A DNA stretch of 64,000 nucleotides from an uncultured Paracoccaceae bacterium. GTDB lineage: Bacteria > Pseudomonadota > Alphaproteobacteria > Rhodobacterales > Rhodobacteraceae. Position numbers and translations under genes: made by a program. The stretch's first letter is position 1, and every line of letters begins with the position of its first letter. The DNA is taken from assembly GCA_947503765.1 (NCBI GenBank), contig CANNFA010000001.1:1-64000 (forward strand). Direction: 5' to 3'. The notes beneath the pieces are model-generated. The model saw only the letters and a program-made list of their open reading frames with translations. It was not told the DNA's origin and did not search any database. Of this stretch, positions 60,863 to 64,000 are shown piece by piece.

Positions 60863-61993
60863 GTGCAGCAACCGGGGAACGCCGCGCCGGAAGACGGGTT
60901 CGAGATATTCCTTGCCGCCGCGCCGGGGCTTGAGCCGGCCCTGGCCGACGAGGCGTGCGCGGCGGGCCTTGCGCTGCCGCAGGCGGTGCCGGGCGGCGTG
61001 CTTGCCCGCGGCGACTGGCCCGACATCTGGCGCGCCAACCTGGTGCTGCGCGGGGCGGGCCGCGTGCTGGTGCGGATCGGCGCGTTCCGGGCGTTCCACC
61101 TGGCACAGCTCGACAAGCGGGCGCGGAAATTTCCCTGGGGCGATGTGCTGCGAAGCGATGTGCCGGTCAAGGTCGAGACGGTCTGCCGCGCCTCGAAGAT
61201 TTATCACGCCGGCGCCGCCACCCAGCGGATCGAACGCGCCATTGCCGAAGAGCTGGGCGCACCGATCGGCGCAGGCGGCGTAACCGTCAAGGTGCGGATC
61301 GAGGACAATCTCGTCACGCTCAGCGTCGACAGCTCGGGCGAGCCACTGCACCGGCGCGGGCACAAGCAGGCGGTCGGCAAGGCGCCCCTGCGCGAGACGC
61401 TGGCGGCGCTGTTCCTGGCGCAATGCGGCTATCGCGGCACCGAGCCGGTGGTGGACCCGATGTGCGGCTCGGGCACCTTTGTCATCGAGGCGGCGGAAAT
61501 CGCGGCCGGGCTGGCGCCGGGGCGGGCGCGCGGCTTCGCCTTCGAGCGGCTGGCCGGGTTCGACGCGGATGTCTGGGCGCGGATGAAGGCGGCACGGGCA
61601 CCGCACGAGACGGCGCTGCGGTTCCATGGCTTCGACCGGGATGCGGGCGCGGCGCAGATGGCCGCCGCCAATGCGCACCGCGCCGGCGTGGCGGACATCG
61701 CGCATTTCGCGCGGCAGCCGATCAGCGATCTGGCCCCGCCCGAAGGGCCGCCGGGGCTGGTGATGGTCAACCCGCCCTACGGCGCGCGGATCGGCGACAA
61801 GCGGCCGCTTTTCGCCCTCTATGGCGGCCTCGGCGCGGTGCTGCGCGCGCGGTTTTCAGGCTGGCGCGTCGGGATCGTGACCAGCGATGCGGGGCTGGCA
61901 AAGGCGGCCGCCCTGCCCTTTGCGCCGCCCGGCCCGCCGGTCGCGCATGGCGGGCTGAAGGTGCGGCTATACCAGACCGGCGTGCTGGACTGA
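60863..61993 (+). CDS. THUMP-domain RNA N2-guanine methyltransferase (RlmL-type)
   Basis: The 376-residue protein has an N-terminal THUMP RNA-binding domain (FEIFLAAAPGLEPALADE to about residue 165). A class I methyltransferase follows with SAM motif DPMCGSGTFVIEAA and catalytic NPPYGARIG, typical of 23S rRNA or tRNA m2G enzymes. It lies 8 bases after ilvH, starts at GTG 60863 and may be cotranscribed with ilvIH. Confidence 0.9.
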   Translation: MQQPGNAAPEDGFEIFLAAAPGLEPALADEACAAGLALPQAVPGGVLARGDWPDIWRANLVLRGAGRVLVRIGAFRAFHLAQLDKRARKFPWGDVLRSDVPVKVETVCRASKIYHAGAATQRIERAIAEELGAPIGAGGVTVKVRIEDNLVTLSVDSSGEPLHRRGHKQAVGKAPLRETLAALFLAQCGYRGTEPVVDPMCGSGTFVIEAAEIAAGLAPGRARGFAFERLAGFDADVWARMKAARAPHETALRFHGFDRDAGAAQMAAANAHRAGVADIAHFARQPISDLAPPEGPPGLVMVNPPYGARIGDKRPLFALYGGLGAVLRARFSGWRVGIVTSDAGLAKAAALPFAPPGPPVAHGGLKVRLYQTGVLD

Positions 61994-61997
61994 GGGG

Positions 61998-62612
61998 TCA
62001 GCCGCGTGCGGCCCAGCGGCGCTTCATGGCGAAGACCTTGCTGCGCTCGATCCAGTCGTATTTCGGATCCTCGGTGACCGCGTTCCAGACCAGGATGCCG
62101 CCCCCCTCGCGCCACGGATCCAGCACGATCCCCTGCTCCATCGCGGCGCCAAGCGCGCTGACGATGACGGTGGAATGCTCGATGCGGATGTTGTCGGCAT
62201 TGGCGATGGCCCGGTGGAGCGACAGCGTTTGCAGACCCTCCTGCCGCAGCCGCGCCTCGAGATCGTCGGCCCAGTCCTTGCACAGCCCGCGCGGCTTGAT
62301 CCCCATATTGACCTTCATGTTGTGGATCAGCGGCGGATCCTCGATCCCGTAACGCGGCGCGAGGGTGAAGAGCGGGTATTCAACCGCGATGCGGGCGACG
62401 CGGGCGGCCTCTTCGGGGTCCACATCCGGCCCCAGCGCGGCGATGGCACGGGTCAGATCGGCGATCTTGGTCTGCTCGGGCACGCCGCTGGTCGCCACGA
62501 TTTCGCGCTGGTCGGCCGATGTCACCTCGGTCACCGGCGCGCTGCCGCAGGCGGCGGCGAGGGTCACGACGGCCAGGGTGCAAAACGGGCGGAAAAGACG
62601 CGGAATCGGCAT
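61998..62612 (-). CDS. lipoprotein of unknown function
   Basis: The 204-residue product has a lipobox LAAAC (Cys22) after a hydrophobic signal, so it is a membrane-anchored periplasmic protein. The mature part contains IHNMKVNMGIKPRGLCKDWADDLEARL and NIRIEHSTVIV, then DPWREGGGILVWN. It is probably an alpha/beta domain with a Cys-His-Asp-like set resembling transglutaminase-type folds. That is inference. It converges on the methyltransferase gene. Confidence 0.82.
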   Translation of the reverse strand: MPIPRLFRPFCTLAVVTLAAACGSAPVTEVTSADQREIVATSGVPEQTKIADLTRAIAALGPDVDPEEAARVARIAVEYPLFTLAPRYGIEDPPLIHNMKVNMGIKPRGLCKDWADDLEARLRQEGLQTLSLHRAIANADNIRIEHSTVIVSALGAAMEQGIVLDPWREGGGILVWNAVTEDPKYDWIERSKVFAMKRRWAARG

Positions 62613-62768
62613 GGCTCTACACGGGATCAGGGCAGGTTGACGAATGTGCTAGCGGCCCGGCCGGCCGCTGTCGAGGGCAAAGACGGCCGGTGCGGCGGGG
62701 CGATGCCGCGCCGGTTCGGGCAGCGCGCCGCAAAAGTTTCGTGAAACAATCGCAAACCCGGCGTAAAA

Positions 62769-64000
62769 TCACATCGCCCTCTCGCCCTCTTCCTCGACCG
62801 TGGCGACGCGGCTGCCGGATTTGTTGGTGGTCACCACGCCCAGCGATTTTAGCTTGCGGTGCAGGGCGCTACGCTCCATTCCGACAAAGCTGGCGGTGCG
62901 GCTGATATTGCCGCCGAACCGGTTGATCTGGGTCAGCAGGTATTCGCGTTCGAACAATTCGCGCGCCTCGCGCAGGGGCAGCGTGGCCAGCGACCCGGAC
63001 AGCACCACCTTGCCTTCTTCCTGTCCCTGCGGCTCGCTCTGGGGCAGTTCGGCGGCGCCGATCGGCCCGGTCCCCTCGCCCAGAATCAGCACCCGCTCGA
63101 TCACGTTCTTGAGCTGGCGCACATTGCCCGGCCAGATCATCGTCTGCAAAAGCGCCACCGCCTCGTCCGACAGATCGCGCAGCGGCAGACCCTGGCCCTT
63201 GTTGAAGGCGGCGATGAAATGCCCGGCCAGCACCGGAATATCCTCGCGCCGGTCCTCCAGCGAGGGCACGGCAATCGGCACCACGTTCAGCCGGTGAAAC
63301 AGCTCCTGCCGGAAGGTGCCGGCGTCGATCTCGTGTTGCAGATCGCGGTTGGTGGAGGAGATCACGCGCAGATCCACGCGCACCTTGTCGTTGCCGCCGA
63401 CCCGCTGGAACGCCTGTTCGACCAGCACCCGCAGGATCTTCGACTGGGTACCGAGCGGCATGTCCGCCACCTCGTCGAAATAGAGAACCCCGCCATGCGC
63501 CTGCTCCAGCAGGCCCGGCTCGACGCCGCGGTCCGCACCCTCGCGGCCGAACAGCACCTCTTCCATGCGCTCGGGCTCTATCGAGGCGCAGTTGACGGTG
63601 ATGAACGGCGCCGAGGCACGGTTCGAATTGGCGTGAATGTACCGCGCGGCGACCTCCTTGCCGCAGCCCGCGGGGCCAGTCAGCATCACCCGACCGTTGG
63701 ACTTGGTCACCTTGTCCAGGTTGTTTTTCAATGTCTTGAAAGACGAACTTGATCCGATCATCTCGGTCGGGCCCTCGTCGCGGCGCTTCAGCTCGGTATT
63801 CTCGCGGCGCAGGCGGCTTGTCTCCATGGCGCGGCCGATCACCACCATCAGCTGGTCGATGTTGAACGGCTTCTCGATGAAATCGTAGGCGCCCTGCTTG
63901 ATCGCGGCCACCGCGATCTCGATATTGCCGTGGCCCGAAATGATGACGATCGGGATGCCCGGATTGTCGCGCTTGACGGTCTTGAGAATGTCGATCCCGT
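62769..64000 (-). CDS. ntrX: NtrX-like response regulator (partial, cut by window edge)
   Basis: The visible part covers the end of a receiver domain (VIISGHGNIEIAVAAIKQGAYDFIEKPF), an AAA+ domain with Walker A GPAGCGKEV and Walker B VLYFDEV, and a C-terminal Fis helix-turn-helix (GNISRTASFVGMERSALHRKLKSLG). The reading frame runs on through 64000. The expected GAFTGA after LFG is replaced by LFGREGADRGVEPGLLEQ. This agrees with alphaproteobacterial NtrX, which typically lacks it. The usual neighbour ntrY would be beyond the window edge. Confidence 0.88.
   Translation of the reverse strand, partial: GIDILKTVKRDNPGIPIVIISGHGNIEIAVAAIKQGAYDFIEKPFNIDQLMVVIGRAMETSRLRRENTELKRRDEGPTEMIGSSSSFKTLKNNLDKVTKSNGRVMLTGPAGCGKEVAARYIHANSNRASAPFITVNCASIEPERMEEVLFGREGADRGVEPGLLEQAHGGVLYFDEVADMPLGTQSKILRVLVEQAFQRVGGNDKVRVDLRVISSTNRDLQHEIDAGTFRQELFHRLNVVPIAVPSLEDRREDIPVLAGHFIAAFNKGQGLPLRDLSDEAVALLQTMIWPGNVRQLKNVIERVLILGEGTGPIGAAELPQSEPQGQEEGKVVLSGSLATLPLREARELFEREYLLTQINRFGGNISRTASFVGMERSALHRKLKSLGVVTTNKSGSRVATVEEEGERAM

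Overview
The window comes from the chromosome of a GC-rich alphaproteobacterium, most likely of the Rhodobacteraceae/Paracoccaceae. The evidence is family-specific gene content: the F1Fo-ATPase zeta inhibitor, a TrgA/TrgB/CysK/photolyase tellurite-type cluster, a TakP-like TRAP transporter, a stand-alone betaine/homocysteine methyltransferase with its corrinoid protein, an RNase E with a long disordered tail, and receiver-AAA+ regulators that lack GAFTGA. There are no rRNA genes, phage genes, transposases, integrases or CRISPR arrays. Three tRNA genes are present: Asp-GTC and tandem Val-TAC and Val-CAC.

Layout. 0-1.3 kb is an A+T-richer patch with one orphan gene for a membrane-anchored protein that resembles a degenerate DEDD exonuclease. 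1.6-8 kb holds a secreted protein, a DUF2079 membrane protein, a P450 with a membrane alpha/beta hydrolase, CcdA and a TusA-like protein. 8-17.5 kb holds rne, a DctB/DctD-like two-component pair and a pur cluster (purC-purS-adh-small ORF-purQ). 17.6-21.3 kb holds the zeta subunit and a corrinoid methyl-transfer module with three little-studied genes, the last being DUF1638. 21.4-26.8 kb holds tRNAs, a GNAT protein, an HU with a histone-H1-like tail, lon with a readable sigma-32 promoter, and tgt. 26.9-28.8 kb is a second A+T-richer island with an unknown polytopic membrane protein, a small downstream gene and two poly-G tracts. 29-36 kb holds sufT and sufA separated by an MscS channel and a SatD/DUF3307 pair, then tpiA, an FAD monooxygenase and dksA. 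36.6-42.7 kb holds lipoproteins, an M48 protease, a PIN protein and edd behind a palindromic operator. 42.8-49.5 kb is a leftward run phr-trgA-trgB-cysK-mscS. 49.6-58 kb holds two PLP enzymes, an outer-membrane barrel and a TRAP operon. 58.2-60.9 kb is ilvIH behind a complete transcription attenuator. The right end has an RNA methyltransferase, a lipoprotein and an NtrX-like regulator cut by the window edge.

The most informative sequence-level signals are regulatory. They are the ilvIH attenuator (leader peptide MTLILVIAGERRMGR, antiterminator and terminator all readable); four AAGC-N6-GCTT sites in two identically spaced pairs, one pair before the SatD-like gene and one before its DUF3307 partner; an edd operator/promoter (GTTAGCGCTAAC); a sigma-32 promoter before lon; and a dispersed intergenic element with core TATTTGCGACGAGAAGAAG that recurs in five gaps, with two more distant copies carrying a GC hairpin. 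Functions rest on my reading of motifs and family resemblance; no database search was run.
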